Positions 17,318 to 26,307 of a stretch of 64,000 nt of DNA are shown here, piece by piece (the first letter of the stretch is position 1; each line of letters starts with the position of its first letter). The stretch spans positions 51,839 to 115,838 of the forward strand of contig JANXSY010000160.1 of NCBI GenBank assembly GCA_025356435.1, in the 5' to 3' direction. Made by a program: the position numbers and the translations under genes. Below the pieces are notes generated by a model that was given only the letters and a program-made list of their open reading frames with translations, made no database searches and was not told the origin of the DNA. The DNA comes from Isosphaeraceae bacterium. Its GTDB lineage: Bacteria > Planctomycetota > Planctomycetia > Isosphaerales > Isosphaeraceae.

Positions 17318-18232
17318 TCAGGCGGTTTCCGCGAGACTGTGCTGAGGTCGACGCGAGGCCGCCTTCGGAATCGACGATGTGACCGGCTTCCTGGGCAGGA
17401 TCGGGCCGAATTCTCCCTCCATTTTCTCTACCGCCCGAAGTTCGATCTTTCGGACCCACTCGCGAGTCACTCCGATCCGGAGGCCGATTTCCTTGAGCGT
17501 CATCGGCCGATTGCCGTCGAGGCCGAAGCGGAGGCTAACGATCATCCGCTCGCGGTCTTCGAGTCGGTCCAGGCGACGGAGCAAGTGCGTCCGCTCGTCC
17601 TGAGCCGCCATCGACGACTCAGCAGCCTCGCGATCGTCGGCCGCGTCGTCGGGGTTCCACGGTTGACCGTCGCCGACCAGCCCGCTTTCGAGCTGAAGCC
17701 GGTTGGCGCGTCGCGCACGACGGACCATCTCGATCTGGGCATCGGTAAGACCGAGTTGAACGGCGACTTGTTCATCGGTGGGGGGCTGGCCCAGTTCACG
17801 CGAGAGGGCTCGCTCGGCACGCCGCCATTTCGTCAGGACGCCCACCATGTGCGCTGGGAGACGGATCGTGGCGGTCGTATTCGTTAGGGCGTGTCGGATC
17901 GCCTGTTTGATCCAGTAGCTTGCGTAGGTGCTAAAACGGGTGCCGAAGGAGGGGTTGAACTCTTGCGTCGCCCGGATCAGGCCGAGGTTCCCCTCGCCGA
18001 TCAGGTCATCGAGCGTCAGCCCTCGACCGAGATATTCGCGGGAGATCCTGACGACGAGTCGAAGGTTGGCCCGGATCATTCGAGTTCGAGCCTCAGCATC
18101 GCCCCGAGCGATGGCCTCCGCGAGCGTCGTCTCTTCCTCGGCCGAGAGGAGCGCATCGTCTCGGATGTCTCGAAAATAGGTGTCGAGGACGTTCGACGGC
18201 TGGGTGGCGTCCGCGTGTAGGTGTCTTATCAT
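17318..18232 (-). CDS. RNA polymerase sigma-70 factor (RpoD/RpoS-like)
   Basis: 304 residues from the ATG of MIRHLHADATQPS, chosen for the GGAG about 10 bases upstream; an ATG at 18355 would add 41 low-complexity residues. Region 1.2 (NVLDTYFRDIR), region 2 (RLVVRISREYLGRGLTLDDLIGEGN and RFSTYASYWIKQAIRHAL), region 3 and region 4 (LKEIGLRIGVTREWVRKIE) are all in order, so it should recognise standard -35/-10 promoters. It lacks the long N-terminal region 1.1 of primary sigma factors, placing it in group 2. The C-terminal roughly 25 residues after region 4 (KPVTSSIPKAASRRPQ) are not conserved. It is not linked to an anti-sigma factor. Confidence 0.93.
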   Translation of the reverse strand: MIRHLHADATQPSNVLDTYFRDIRDDALLSAEEETTLAEAIARGDAEARTRMIRANLRLVVRISREYLGRGLTLDDLIGEGNLGLIRATQEFNPSFGTRFSTYASYWIKQAIRHALTNTTATIRLPAHMVGVLTKWRRAERALSRELGQPPTDEQVAVQLGLTDAQIEMVRRARRANRLQLESGLVGDGQPWNPDDAADDREAAESSMAAQDERTHLLRRLDRLEDRERMIVSLRFGLDGNRPMTLKEIGLRIGVTREWVRKIELRAVEKMEGEFGPILPRKPVTSSIPKAASRRPQHSLAETA

Positions 18233-18771
18233 CGAGGTAGGCTCCAACTCTGCGAGGTGCTCTCGAGATATCCCTGGAGACTGGTGCTCCGTGCCTTTTA
18301 TGGGTCTCCGACCGGCCCGATGGCCTCCACCCGAAGCATAGGCCGCTTTCGCCAACCCCCCCGGTTTCTATCGAGTTGGAGTCTTTGGACCGATCCGACC
18401 GTAAATTTTAAAAAAGGAGGCGATCGTCCAGTTTCAATTTCGGCATGAAATTTGTGGTCGCTGAAATGGAGTTAATCCAACCCGTCCGACTGAGACGTTA
18501 AGTATTCTCACTTCTCGCAGTTCACCGAAGTTCAAGCCGCCTGGATAACCACAACATTTGTCTATTGGTGGCAAACGTCACCAAAAAAATCCAAAGACTC
18601 TATCTTCGCTCGTATTCTCGGCTATAATAATCAATCAGGGTAATCGATCCGGTTCCAATGTGATTGGACGGGATCGACACTCGTCTCGGCCGCCCGACGC
18701 AGTCGTGGCCGAGAACGGTCCAAGAAGACCGACCTCATCGAGTCAGCGACGACTTCCGAGGGGGCGAGCCG
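18233..18771. other. Intergenic region between two divergent sigma factor genes
   Basis: This A/T-rich gap must hold promoters for both the sigma-70 gene (minus) and the ECF sigma gene (plus). A perfect -10 hexamer TATAAT lies at 18623-18628 on the plus strand, about 145 bases before the ECF start, but without a good -35 at 16-18 bases. A GGAGG at about 18416-18420 has no start codon at a suitable distance. I see no reading frame with coding character here. Confidence 0.45.
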
Positions 18772-19362
18772 ATGGTGGACGTCGAGTTCGATAGGCTGAT
18801 CGCACTTGTTAAATCAGGGGATGAAGATGCGAGCAGGCAGCTAGTCGAGCGATTTGGCGCAGAGGTCCAGATCCTGGTCCGGCAGCGACTGCCTTCAAAG
18901 CTCCGTCGTCAGTTCGACACGATGGATTTCTTTCAAGTCGTCTGGAAGAGCGTGATCTTTCACTGCCGAGACCGGCCGGAGCCGTTCGAAGGTCCCGGAC
19001 ACCTGAAGGCGTTCCTCGCCGGGGTCGTCCACAACAAAGTCACCCAAGAGCATCGCAAGCGCACTCTCACGCGTAAATATGACCTCTCCGTTGAGGAGCC
19101 GCTCTATGTCCGCAAGGGGACACGCGAGGTCCCTCGCGAGATCCCATCGGACGACCCGACCCCGAGCGAACACGTCCAGGCCGACGACCGGCTCGACCAG
19201 ATCGTCGCGGGCCGTTCGCCGCTCGAAATCCAAATCATCGAACTCAGGCGTGACGGGCTTACGTTCGAGCAGATCGCCGAGAGCGTTGGCATCCACGAGA
19301 AGGCCGTCCGCCGCGTGATCGAAGCCATCCGGCTCCGTATGGAAGAGCGCCAATGGCGATGA
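18772..19362 (+). CDS. ECF-type RNA polymerase sigma factor
   Basis: 196 residues. Region 2 is seen in the N-terminal half (RRQFDTMDFFQVVWKSVIFH) and region 4 as the C-terminal helix-turn-helix (GLTFEQIAESVGIHEKAVRRVI). A linker with basic residues (EHRKRTLTRKYDL) separates them. Extracytoplasmic-function sigma factors direct polymerase to specific stress or envelope promoters. Instead of an anti-sigma factor, the next gene is a membrane Ser/Thr kinase overlapping it by 10 bases. This ECF-kinase pairing is known in planctomycetes and suggests control by phosphorylation; that link is inferred, not shown by sequence. Confidence 0.92.
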   Translation: MVDVEFDRLIALVKSGDEDASRQLVERFGAEVQILVRQRLPSKLRRQFDTMDFFQVVWKSVIFHCRDRPEPFEGPGHLKAFLAGVVHNKVTQEHRKRTLTRKYDLSVEEPLYVRKGTREVPREIPSDDPTPSEHVQADDRLDQIVAGRSPLEIQIIELRRDGLTFEQIAESVGIHEKAVRRVIEAIRLRMEERQWR

Positions 19363-22250
19363 CCTCAGCCTCGCGGCTCGACGCCGTGCTCGCAGACTTT
19401 GATATCGCCTGGCGGTCGGGCGAGCGGCCTCGCGCCGAGGGCTGGATCGATCGGCTCGACTGCGCGCGACCTGCCGAAGCGGCCGAGTTGATCTACCACG
19501 AGTTCTGCCTCGCCGAGGCCGACGGGCTCTCGCCCCGCCCCGACGACTATCTCACGCGCTTCCCCGACCGTCGCGAGTCGCTTTCGCGACTCTTTGAACT
19601 CCACACCATGACGGCAGGCGAGGGCGGTGACGGGTCATCGCCACTGCCTGAAGTGGGCGACGAGATCGGCCCCTATCGGCTCTGCCGGCTGATGGGCCGG
19701 GGGAGTTTCTCTGGGGTCTACCTCGCAGAGCAGGCTGACCTCGCGGGCCGATATGTGGTCGTCAAAATCACCTCTCATCCCTCGCCAGAACCCGAACTGC
19801 TCGCCAGGATCAGCCACCCGCACATCGTCGGCGTGCTCCGACAGGGCGAGACGCCGGACGGTACGTTTCAACTGACCTTTATGCCATTCCTCGGGGGCGC
19901 GACGCTCCTCGACGTGGCGAACGAGACGCGTCGGCTCGGGTGCCGTCCCCGGTCAGGTCGAGACCTCCTGAAGCGGCTCGACTCGGTGTCCGCCCGCGAA
20001 TATCCCGCGGCCGACCTGACGCGCCCTGCTCGGGAGATCCTCGAAACGCTCTCGTACCCGAAGGCTGTCGCGTACATCTTTGCGCGGCTGGCCGAGGCAC
20101 TCGACCACGCCTACAGGCGAGGGGTCGCGCACGGCGACGTCAAGCCGTCGAATATCCTCTTCACCGCCGACGGCTCGCCGATGCTTCTCGACTTCAATCT
20201 CGCGATCGACTTCCTTCGCGATGCCACGAGCCTTGGTGGGGGCACCCCCGCTTACATGCCCCCCGAACGCCTCCGGGCCATCGACAGGCCCCGTCCCGTC
20301 GGCAACGATTCGAGCGAGTCGCTCGACCTCCATCGCTCTGATATCTATTCGCTTGGCCTCGTCCTCGTCGAGACCATGACGGGGATAGTCCCCTTCGTCG
20401 CGCAGGGCCGACCGTCGGACATCGCGGCGGCGCGAGACGGCGGCGTGACGGTCTTCCCCCGATGGGAGCAGTTGCCGATCCCCGCCGGCCTCCGCCCAAT
20501 CCTGGCCCATTGCCTCGCCGCCGATCCCTCGGAGCGGTTCGTCGACGGCCGCTCGCTTGCCGCCGACCTCGATCGCTGGCGTGGCGACCTTCCCCCGCTC
20601 TCCGCGCCCGACTCGGGGCTTATGTCACGCCTCACGCGATGGGTGAGTCGACGCAGGGTCCTCGTCTCGGCCTGGGCGTTGACGATGGTCGCGGCGATCG
20701 GCGCAGGAACGGTCATCTCGTCGAAATATCAGCGCACGATCCGTGACCGGGCTGAGGAGCAATACGGCCAGTTTCTCGACAAAAACGACCTCGGCCTCTT
20801 CGGCTTCCGCCCGTTCGCCGCGTGGGCCAACCCGTCGGTCGACCTGGCCGAAGTTGCCAGGAAGAAGCTCAACGCCTACGGCGTCATCGACGACCCCCGA
20901 TGGCGCGAGCGCGACGATGTCCGGACCCTCTCCGAGCCACATCGTGCCGACCTCGAACTGCTGATGCTCGAACAGGTCTACCGGCTCGCCCTCACATATT
21001 CAAAACGGCCCGACTCGCGCGACGACTGGCGTCGCGCCTTTGAGATCGTCGACCGCGAGTGCCGCAACGTCTCGACGACCCCGATGGAACGGCTCCGAGC
21101 CGATCTGCGGTCGAAGCTGGGCCTCCCGGAACTGGCCGCTCCCACGGTCGCCCCCCCCCGGCCGAGCTGGGTCGAGGAATATCTCCTCGGCGTCGCCGCC
21201 GAACCGGTGAACGCGACGGCTTTCAAGCACTACGAGCGGGCGATCGAAGCGCGGCCCGACCTCCTCTGGCCCCGCTATCGAGACGCCGTCTCCGCGTTCC
21301 CGATCGGCCAGTACACCGAGGCCTCGATCCACCTCCGATCGGCGTCAGCGATGCGGCCTGACAACCCCGCTCTTCACATGCACCTCGGCACGGCGCTGCT
21401 CCGCCTGGGGAGGAGAGAGGAAGCCCGCGACGAATGCGACCGGGCCATTGCTATCGACCCCGATTTTGCCTCCGCCTACCTGAATCGTTCCTACGTCGAG
21501 CATGACCTCGACAGGCCCGACCTCAGCCGCAAGGATACCGAACGATTCGCCCGGATCGCGCAGGCGTCGATGCGCGACGCTGAGACGCGAATGCGATTCC
21601 AGGCCCTCGGCTATGACCGACTCATGAACAAGAGCGGTCACGCTGACGCTTCGCGGGGCGAGGAGCTGATCCGCCGTCTCCGCTTATCCGATCCGTCCGA
21701 CCCCGAGTTACTGGTCTCAGAGGCCCTCGAAATCGGGCTCCGAGGCCAGGCGGCCCAAGGCATCGCCACACTCGATTCTGTGCTCACCGACCACCCCGAG
21801 CACCTCCGAGCCCGATACGCCCGCGCGTTCTTGCTCCAGGCGATCGGGCGTGACGACGCCCCCCGAGAATACGCCGCGTTGATCGAAGACCCCCGATTCG
21901 AAGAACTCTATCGCGAGCAACCCGACGCCCTCACCGTCTATCACCACGTTTCGCATCATCTCCTCAAGCAGCGCCGGTTCTCGGAAGCGATCAAGGTCGC
22001 CGAGACGGGGCTGACCCAAGCGCTCCGGATCCACGTCCATGTTCCCGACTCGCATTATGCGGTGGCGCGGGCGATCGCGGCCGAAGCCGGGGCCGATCCG
22101 CTTCGACTTGAGATCGCCCGGGGACAGCTTCGGAAGGCCGTCGAAGGGCTCGATACCCTTCGGAACTGGTATTTTCGAGACCCTTACTTTTCCGAGATGA
22201 GAAAGGCCGATCCCTCCTTCCTCAAGGAACGTGAAACTCCCGTTCGATGA
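19353..22250 (+). CDS. Membrane Ser/Thr protein kinase with TPR-like C-terminus
   Basis: 965 residues. A short N-terminal helical region precedes the kinase domain (about 105-410): glycine loop GRGSFSGVYLAEQ, lysine in YVVVKIT, catalytic loop HGDVKPSNILF (H260, D262), metal-binding triplet DFN at 280-282, and GTPAYMPPERL in the activation segment. Two departures stand out: HRD is HGD and DFG is DFN. A membrane segment follows (about 435-455), and the rest, presumably outside the membrane, holds TPR-like helical repeats (PDNPALHMHLGTALLRLGRR and others). It overlaps the ECF sigma gene (ATGGCGATGA), so start 19353 or 19359 is possible. It is likely to regulate that sigma factor. Confidence 0.9.
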   Translation: MAMTSASRLDAVLADFDIAWRSGERPRAEGWIDRLDCARPAEAAELIYHEFCLAEADGLSPRPDDYLTRFPDRRESLSRLFELHTMTAGEGGDGSSPLPEVGDEIGPYRLCRLMGRGSFSGVYLAEQADLAGRYVVVKITSHPSPEPELLARISHPHIVGVLRQGETPDGTFQLTFMPFLGGATLLDVANETRRLGCRPRSGRDLLKRLDSVSAREYPAADLTRPAREILETLSYPKAVAYIFARLAEALDHAYRRGVAHGDVKPSNILFTADGSPMLLDFNLAIDFLRDATSLGGGTPAYMPPERLRAIDRPRPVGNDSSESLDLHRSDIYSLGLVLVETMTGIVPFVAQGRPSDIAAARDGGVTVFPRWEQLPIPAGLRPILAHCLAADPSERFVDGRSLAADLDRWRGDLPPLSAPDSGLMSRLTRWVSRRRVLVSAWALTMVAAIGAGTVISSKYQRTIRDRAEEQYGQFLDKNDLGLFGFRPFAAWANPSVDLAEVARKKLNAYGVIDDPRWRERDDVRTLSEPHRADLELLMLEQVYRLALTYSKRPDSRDDWRRAFEIVDRECRNVSTTPMERLRADLRSKLGLPELAAPTVAPPRPSWVEEYLLGVAAEPVNATAFKHYERAIEARPDLLWPRYRDAVSAFPIGQYTEASIHLRSASAMRPDNPALHMHLGTALLRLGRREEARDECDRAIAIDPDFASAYLNRSYVEHDLDRPDLSRKDTERFARIAQASMRDAETRMRFQALGYDRLMNKSGHADASRGEELIRRLRLSDPSDPELLVSEALEIGLRGQAAQGIATLDSVLTDHPEHLRARYARAFLLQAIGRDDAPREYAALIEDPRFEELYREQPDALTVYHHVSHHLLKQRRFSEAIKVAETGLTQALRIHVHVPDSHYAVARAIAAEAGADPLRLEIARGQLRKAVEGLDTLRNWYFRDPYFSEMRKADPSFLKERETPVR

Positions 22251-22251
22251 C

Positions 22252-22284
22252 GCCGACGGCGGAGGCTGATCCTCCGCCGTCGGC
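22252..22284. terminator. Perfect GC-rich hairpin between convergent genes
   Basis: A 14-base perfect stem (22252-22265 pairs with 22271-22284) with a 5-base loop starts 2 bases after the kinase stop and ends 23 bases before the stop of the small gene on the other strand. There is no U-tract on either side, so if it stops transcription it does so without the classic intrinsic signal. It may alternatively protect mRNA 3' ends. Its symmetrical position suggests it serves both genes. Confidence 0.6.
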
Positions 22285-22306
22285 TGCGGTGTTCACCGAC
22301 GGATCA

Positions 22307-22558
22307 TCAGTACGTCATCAGCGCGGGGTCGACCGGTCCGCCGGGGTTGATCGGGGGATAGTTCGGCGGGGTGCCGTCGCCGTCGGCAGGGGGCGGCGTC
22401 TGCGGCGGCAGGACCGGCGGCTCGGTGTACGCCGACGGCGGTTGCGGCATGTTCATCGCCATGCTCGAAGGACTCAACCTCTGCTCCAACCGGAAGTCCG
22501 GAGCGAACCGGGGATTGCGGGCGGCACGTGACGAACGCGGATTGCAAGACTTGAACAT
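22307..22558 (-). CDS. Small proline-rich protein with LEPR-XLL-like motif
   Basis: 83 residues from MFKSCNPRSSRAARNP, chosen because a GAGAGAG stretch lies just upstream; an ATG 7 codons earlier is possible. The N-terminus is basic and includes FRLEQRLSPS, similar to the LE-x-R-x-L motif that planctomycete secreted proteins carry near their start. The C-terminal half is Pro-rich (TEPPVLPPQTPPPADGDG) and probably disordered. No signal peptide core is present. The product is hypothetical: coding is supported by codon position composition and the motif, function unknown. Confidence 0.5.
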   Translation of the reverse strand: MFKSCNPRSSRAARNPRFAPDFRLEQRLSPSSMAMNMPQPPSAYTEPPVLPPQTPPPADGDGTPPNYPPINPGGPVDPALMTY

Positions 22559-22748
22559 CGAACTCTCTCTTTCATCCAAATACAGTGCATTTAGTCAGAA
22601 CCATGTGTGCCGGCCGGCCGCACGCAAACATCATCGATTTTTTGCCGAGGCATGTCCCGCCGCGCCGAAAGAATCCCCGAACCTCAGCGCGCGAACAGAT
22701 CCAAGCCTGACTGAAGCCGGCTCAGAAACGCGTCAATGACGTGAGCGA

Positions 22749-23369
22749 TCAGACCGTAGCGGTCGACTTGCGACGCGACGAGACCAGGGTGCTGACGGCG
22801 CACCCGGAACACCCGCCGCCCTGCCCTTCGCCCGACGACCCACAGCCGCCACCGGTGCCGCAACCGCCGCCCGATCCGCAGTCGCCGCAACCGTGCTCAG
22901 CTTCCGGTTCGGGTTCCGGCGTCAGGGGCACGTCACGCCCGACCGGCTCGAAGACCAGGTCGAGGCCGCACGCCGAGAGGAACGCGGCGCGAAGACCGCT
23001 CACGTCGAGCTGATGCGGCCCGAAATAATAGAGGACGGCCCGGCCCTCTTCGAGTAGCGGTTCGAGGTCGATCGGCTCGATCGGCCAGATCCCATCTTCG
23101 AAGACGCGCCGACATTCGTCGAACTGGCGGTTTCGCTGTGCCTCAGCCGTCCTCGCCCGCTCCACATCCACCGAACCGGCGACCCGAACGATTCTCGGCT
23201 TCGGCCCGGCGACACTCTCCGCGCTCGTCTCGGCGACCACTCGCCCCAGTTCGATCCCTCGACTCGATTCAACCACGACCGACTGCCCGCGTTCGAGGCC
23301 GTCCAATTCGGCGACGAACCGACCAACCTGTCTCATCTGGCCGAATTGAACGTGATAGGCGAGCGGCAC
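22749..23369 (-). CDS. PSP1/RicT-like regulatory protein with Cys/Gly-rich tail
   Basis: About 206 residues. The PSP1 core runs from YHVQFGQMRQVGRFVAEL, through VVVESSRGIELGRVV, to AVLYYFGPHQLDVSGLRAAF. In Bacillus the homologue RicT works with other Ric proteins, carries iron-sulphur clusters and aids mRNA maturation with RNase Y. The start is uncertain: GTG at 23369 has a GGAG about 9 bases upstream and fits the family's N-terminus, while ATG at 23420 or 23459 would extend it. The tail (about 160-195) is mostly Gly and Cys (HGCGDCGSGGGCGTGGGC), with about nine Cys residues that could bind metal or an iron-sulphur cluster. It is divergent from a metal ATPase gene. Confidence 0.82.
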   Translation of the reverse strand: MPLAYHVQFGQMRQVGRFVAELDGLERGQSVVVESSRGIELGRVVAETSAESVAGPKPRIVRVAGSVDVERARTAEAQRNRQFDECRRVFEDGIWPIEPIDLEPLLEEGRAVLYYFGPHQLDVSGLRAAFLSACGLDLVFEPVGRDVPLTPEPEPEAEHGCGDCGSGGGCGTGGGCGSSGEGQGGGCSGCAVSTLVSSRRKSTATV

Positions 23370-23545
23370 GGCGGGCAACTCCGGAGAGATAGGGAGATTG
23401 CACCTTAACCTGATCCACATCGGCCTGACAAGCCGAACGGCGTAGGTCGATCTGATCACCTTCGCTGTCGGGCTACTGCCCCATCGCCCCCGAGTCTATA
23501 ATTCGACGACATCTCGGGGGAACGGCGGGACGGAGGAGCGAGAAC

Positions 23546-25690
23546 ATGGCGGAGGCACGTTGCACGATGACGGTCGAGGGCCTCGATTGTCAGACCGAGG
23601 CCGGGGCGATCCAGGCCGCGCTCAACGGGGCGGTCGGCGTCGATCGCCTCGATTTCGACCTGATTCACGGCGCCCTGACCATCCACTTCCGCGACGACCT
23701 GACCAGCCCACCCGAACTCCTCCGCCGCGCCTCCGCCCGGACCGGCATGAAGATGAGCCTGCCCGACGATGCCACGGGCCATCTCTCGCCGACCTCCCCC
23801 ACACGTCAATGGCTGCCCAGCGCCGGCTCGGGCCTCTTGCTGGGGGCGGGCGTCGTCCTATCCTGGTCCGGCTCGACGCTCGGATCGACCGTCCTTTATG
23901 CCGGATCGATCGTCGCCGGTGGCATCCTCCTCTTCCCCAAGGCCCTCCGCGCCGCCCTCCATCGTCAACTTGATATCCACGTCCTGATGGGCCTCGCCGT
24001 CGTCGGCGCGATTGCGCTCGGCCAGTGGGACGAGGCCGCGACCGTCGCCTTCCTGTTCGGGCTTTCCGAAGCTCTCGAAGGACTGAGCGTCTCCCGGGCT
24101 CGATCGGCGATCCGATCCCTGCTCGAAATCGAGCCTGATTCAGCCGAGTTGGTGCAGCCTGACGGCACCGTCGTCACCGTCTCCCCCGACACGATCTGCC
24201 CCGGCGATCGGGTCCGCGTCCGATCCGGCGGGCGTATCCCGGTCGACGGCACCGTGGCCTCGGGACGGTCGAGCGTCGATCAGAAGGCGATCACCGGCGA
24301 GTCCGAACCGGTCGTCCGCGAAGCCGGGGATTCAGTCTATGCGGGCACCGTCAACGGAGAGGGCTCGCTCGAAGTCGTCGCGACGGTCGGGCTTGGTGAT
24401 GCCTTGATCTCCCGGATCATTGAACGCGTCCGCGTCGCGCAATCGCATCGCACACCGATCGAGCAGACGATCGGCCGATTCGCCGCCATTTATACGCCGG
24501 TGGTCGTCGCGATGGCCCTCGCCGTAATGCTCCTCCCGCCTCTGGTCCATCTCGCGATCGGCACTGAGCCCGGCTGGGCGACCTGGGTGAATAAGAGCCT
24601 GGTATTGCTCGTCGTCGCCTGCCCATGCGCCCTCGTGATCGCGACGCCCGTCGCCGTGGCGAGCGCGCTCGCATCAGCGGCCCGGCGAGGGATCTTGATC
24701 AAGGGGGGGAGCTTCCTTGAAGAGTTCGGCCGGATTCGCGTGCTCGCGTTCGACAAGACGGGCACCCTGACGATGGGCACGCCTGACGTGGTCGAGGTCG
24801 TCTCTACCACCGGCCTTGATGACGACCTGCTCCGGATCGCCGCCGCGCTGGGCGAGCAGGGAGGGCATGTGCTCGGCCGCGCGATCTCGCGACACGCGCG
24901 GGCCTTGCGGCTCGAAGTCCCCGTCGCCGACTCCTACGCCGCCGTCCCGGGCTTAGGCGCGACCGGGAAGGTCGATTCAATCGAATATCATATCGGCAGC
25001 CACCGCTATCTCGACGAGTCTGGCCTCTGCCCTCCCGACTTCCACACAAGGATCGGCTCGGCCGAGTCATCGCTCGGGACGGCCGTTGCCCTCACCGCCG
25101 CGACCGGACCTCTCGGCTGGATCAGGCTGGCCGACCACCCTCGGCCCGAGGCGGCGCGCGTGTTGGCCGAGTTGAAGGCACTCGGGATTCAGACCGTGAT
25201 GCTCACCGGCGACAACCCCACCGCCGCCGATAGCATCGCCAACGAGATCGGCATCGCCGAGCGACGCGCCGGGCTCCTTCCCGCCGACAAGGCGACCTTG
25301 ATCGCGGAGTTCATCGCCGAGCGCGGCTCGACGGGGATGGTCGGCGACGGCGTCAACGACGCCCCCGCCCTCGCCGCCGCGCGGGTGAGCGTGGCCCTCG
25401 GCGGCATCTCCAGCCCCGCCGCGATCGAGACCGCCGACGTGGTCCTGATGGCCGACGACCTGACCAATATCCCCTGGCTCGTCCGCCACAGTCGCGCGAC
25501 CCTCGCCCGCATCCGCCAGAACATCGCGATCGCGATCGGCGTGAAAGCCGTCGTGATGGCCCTGGCCGTCTTCAGCCTCGCCACTCTCTGGATGGCGATC
25601 CTCGCCGACGTGGGGACGACCCTGATCGTCACCGCGAACGCCTTGAGGTTGCTGCGACCGAAAGAAAGCCGAGGCATCCGTCTTGACTGA
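23546..25690 (+). CDS. zntA: Zn/Cd/Pb-type P1B ATPase
   Basis: 714-residue metal exporter of the inner membrane. A degenerate HMA domain (about 1-75) has C15QTE instead of CxxC. Six transporting helices and the catalytic parts follow: the TGES loop (ITGESEPV), CPC in VACPCALVIATP, the phosphorylation site DKTGTLT, and MVGDGVNDAPALAAA. The last two membrane helices carry the Lys (IGVKAVVM) and the ADVGTTL motif of the Zn/Cd/Pb subgroup, distinguishing it from copper pumps. It is divergent from the RicT-like gene, and the start has an upstream GGAGGAG about 12 bases before the ATG. Regulation is not visible; no MerR or ArsR gene is adjacent. Confidence 0.9.
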   Translation: MAEARCTMTVEGLDCQTEAGAIQAALNGAVGVDRLDFDLIHGALTIHFRDDLTSPPELLRRASARTGMKMSLPDDATGHLSPTSPTRQWLPSAGSGLLLGAGVVLSWSGSTLGSTVLYAGSIVAGGILLFPKALRAALHRQLDIHVLMGLAVVGAIALGQWDEAATVAFLFGLSEALEGLSVSRARSAIRSLLEIEPDSAELVQPDGTVVTVSPDTICPGDRVRVRSGGRIPVDGTVASGRSSVDQKAITGESEPVVREAGDSVYAGTVNGEGSLEVVATVGLGDALISRIIERVRVAQSHRTPIEQTIGRFAAIYTPVVVAMALAVMLLPPLVHLAIGTEPGWATWVNKSLVLLVVACPCALVIATPVAVASALASAARRGILIKGGSFLEEFGRIRVLAFDKTGTLTMGTPDVVEVVSTTGLDDDLLRIAAALGEQGGHVLGRAISRHARALRLEVPVADSYAAVPGLGATGKVDSIEYHIGSHRYLDESGLCPPDFHTRIGSAESSLGTAVALTAATGPLGWIRLADHPRPEAARVLAELKALGIQTVMLTGDNPTAADSIANEIGIAERRAGLLPADKATLIAEFIAERGSTGMVGDGVNDAPALAAARVSVALGGISSPAAIETADVVLMADDLTNIPWLVRHSRATLARIRQNIAIAIGVKAVVMALAVFSLATLWMAILADVGTTLIVTANALRLLRPKESRGIRLD

Positions 25691-25745
25691 TTTCTTTCCT
25701 CGCCCCTTCCGCCCAGAGTGCCGACGCATCGCCCTACGAGGGCCG

Positions 25746-26018
25746 ATGAGGCTCCGTTATGGCCTTTTGATACTGATGGCCGTTGTCGGGGCCGTCGCGC
25801 TAGGGCTCGCGGCGCTGCAGGAGGTCCGAATCTGGGGACCGGAACGGCAAGCCCGCGAGGCGTACATCGCGGAGTTGCGGCACGCCGGCCGATTCGACCC
25901 TGAAGTGGAGCGAGTACGTGTGTCGGGCCATGAACGATCTTCTTGGTCCGGCCATTATGATGGCCGGCGGGGTGGAGCGCCCACTCTTCGTGGGGAAGGT
26001 CATTTATCTAGCTGTTAA
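25746..26018 (+). CDS. Small membrane-anchored protein, possibly frameshifted
   Basis: 90 residues: an N-terminal membrane segment (YGLLILMAVVGAVALGLAAL) and a charged outer part (EVRIWGPERQAREAYIAEL). Up to about position 25905 codon usage is like the neighbours (third positions mostly G/C). After that, third positions in this frame become mixed, while the next frame (about 25918 to 26035) looks coding, with MCRAMNDLLGPAIMMAGG. A one-base shift near 25905-25920 may therefore have split an older, slightly longer gene. It starts 55 bases after the P1B ATPase stop on the same strand. No family recognised. Confidence 0.4.
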   Translation: MRLRYGLLILMAVVGAVALGLAALQEVRIWGPERQAREAYIAELRHAGRFDPEVERVRVSGHERSSWSGHYDGRRGGAPTLRGEGHLSSC

Positions 26019-26307
26019 GCCAGTGCACTGGGCGAATCGGCCCCCAAGCACGGGAGTAAGTACCAGAAGCTCTCAATCACAAGGGGCTTATCGCAAACAA
26101 TAATGTCTGCCCGAAGGCTTTCAAGGTGATTCAACTCGCTCCTGCTGCTGACTAGACGAACCCACCCTGTGCCGATCGCCGACCGAACCCAATCCCCAGC
26201 CAGAGCCTGTCGCGCCGAGCGAACCAACGACGACCCGAAGCGCCAACCGAACCCAACGCGGACAAATGCCACAGGACTGCCCCGTTTACGATCAGGAGCC
26301 AGACTAC

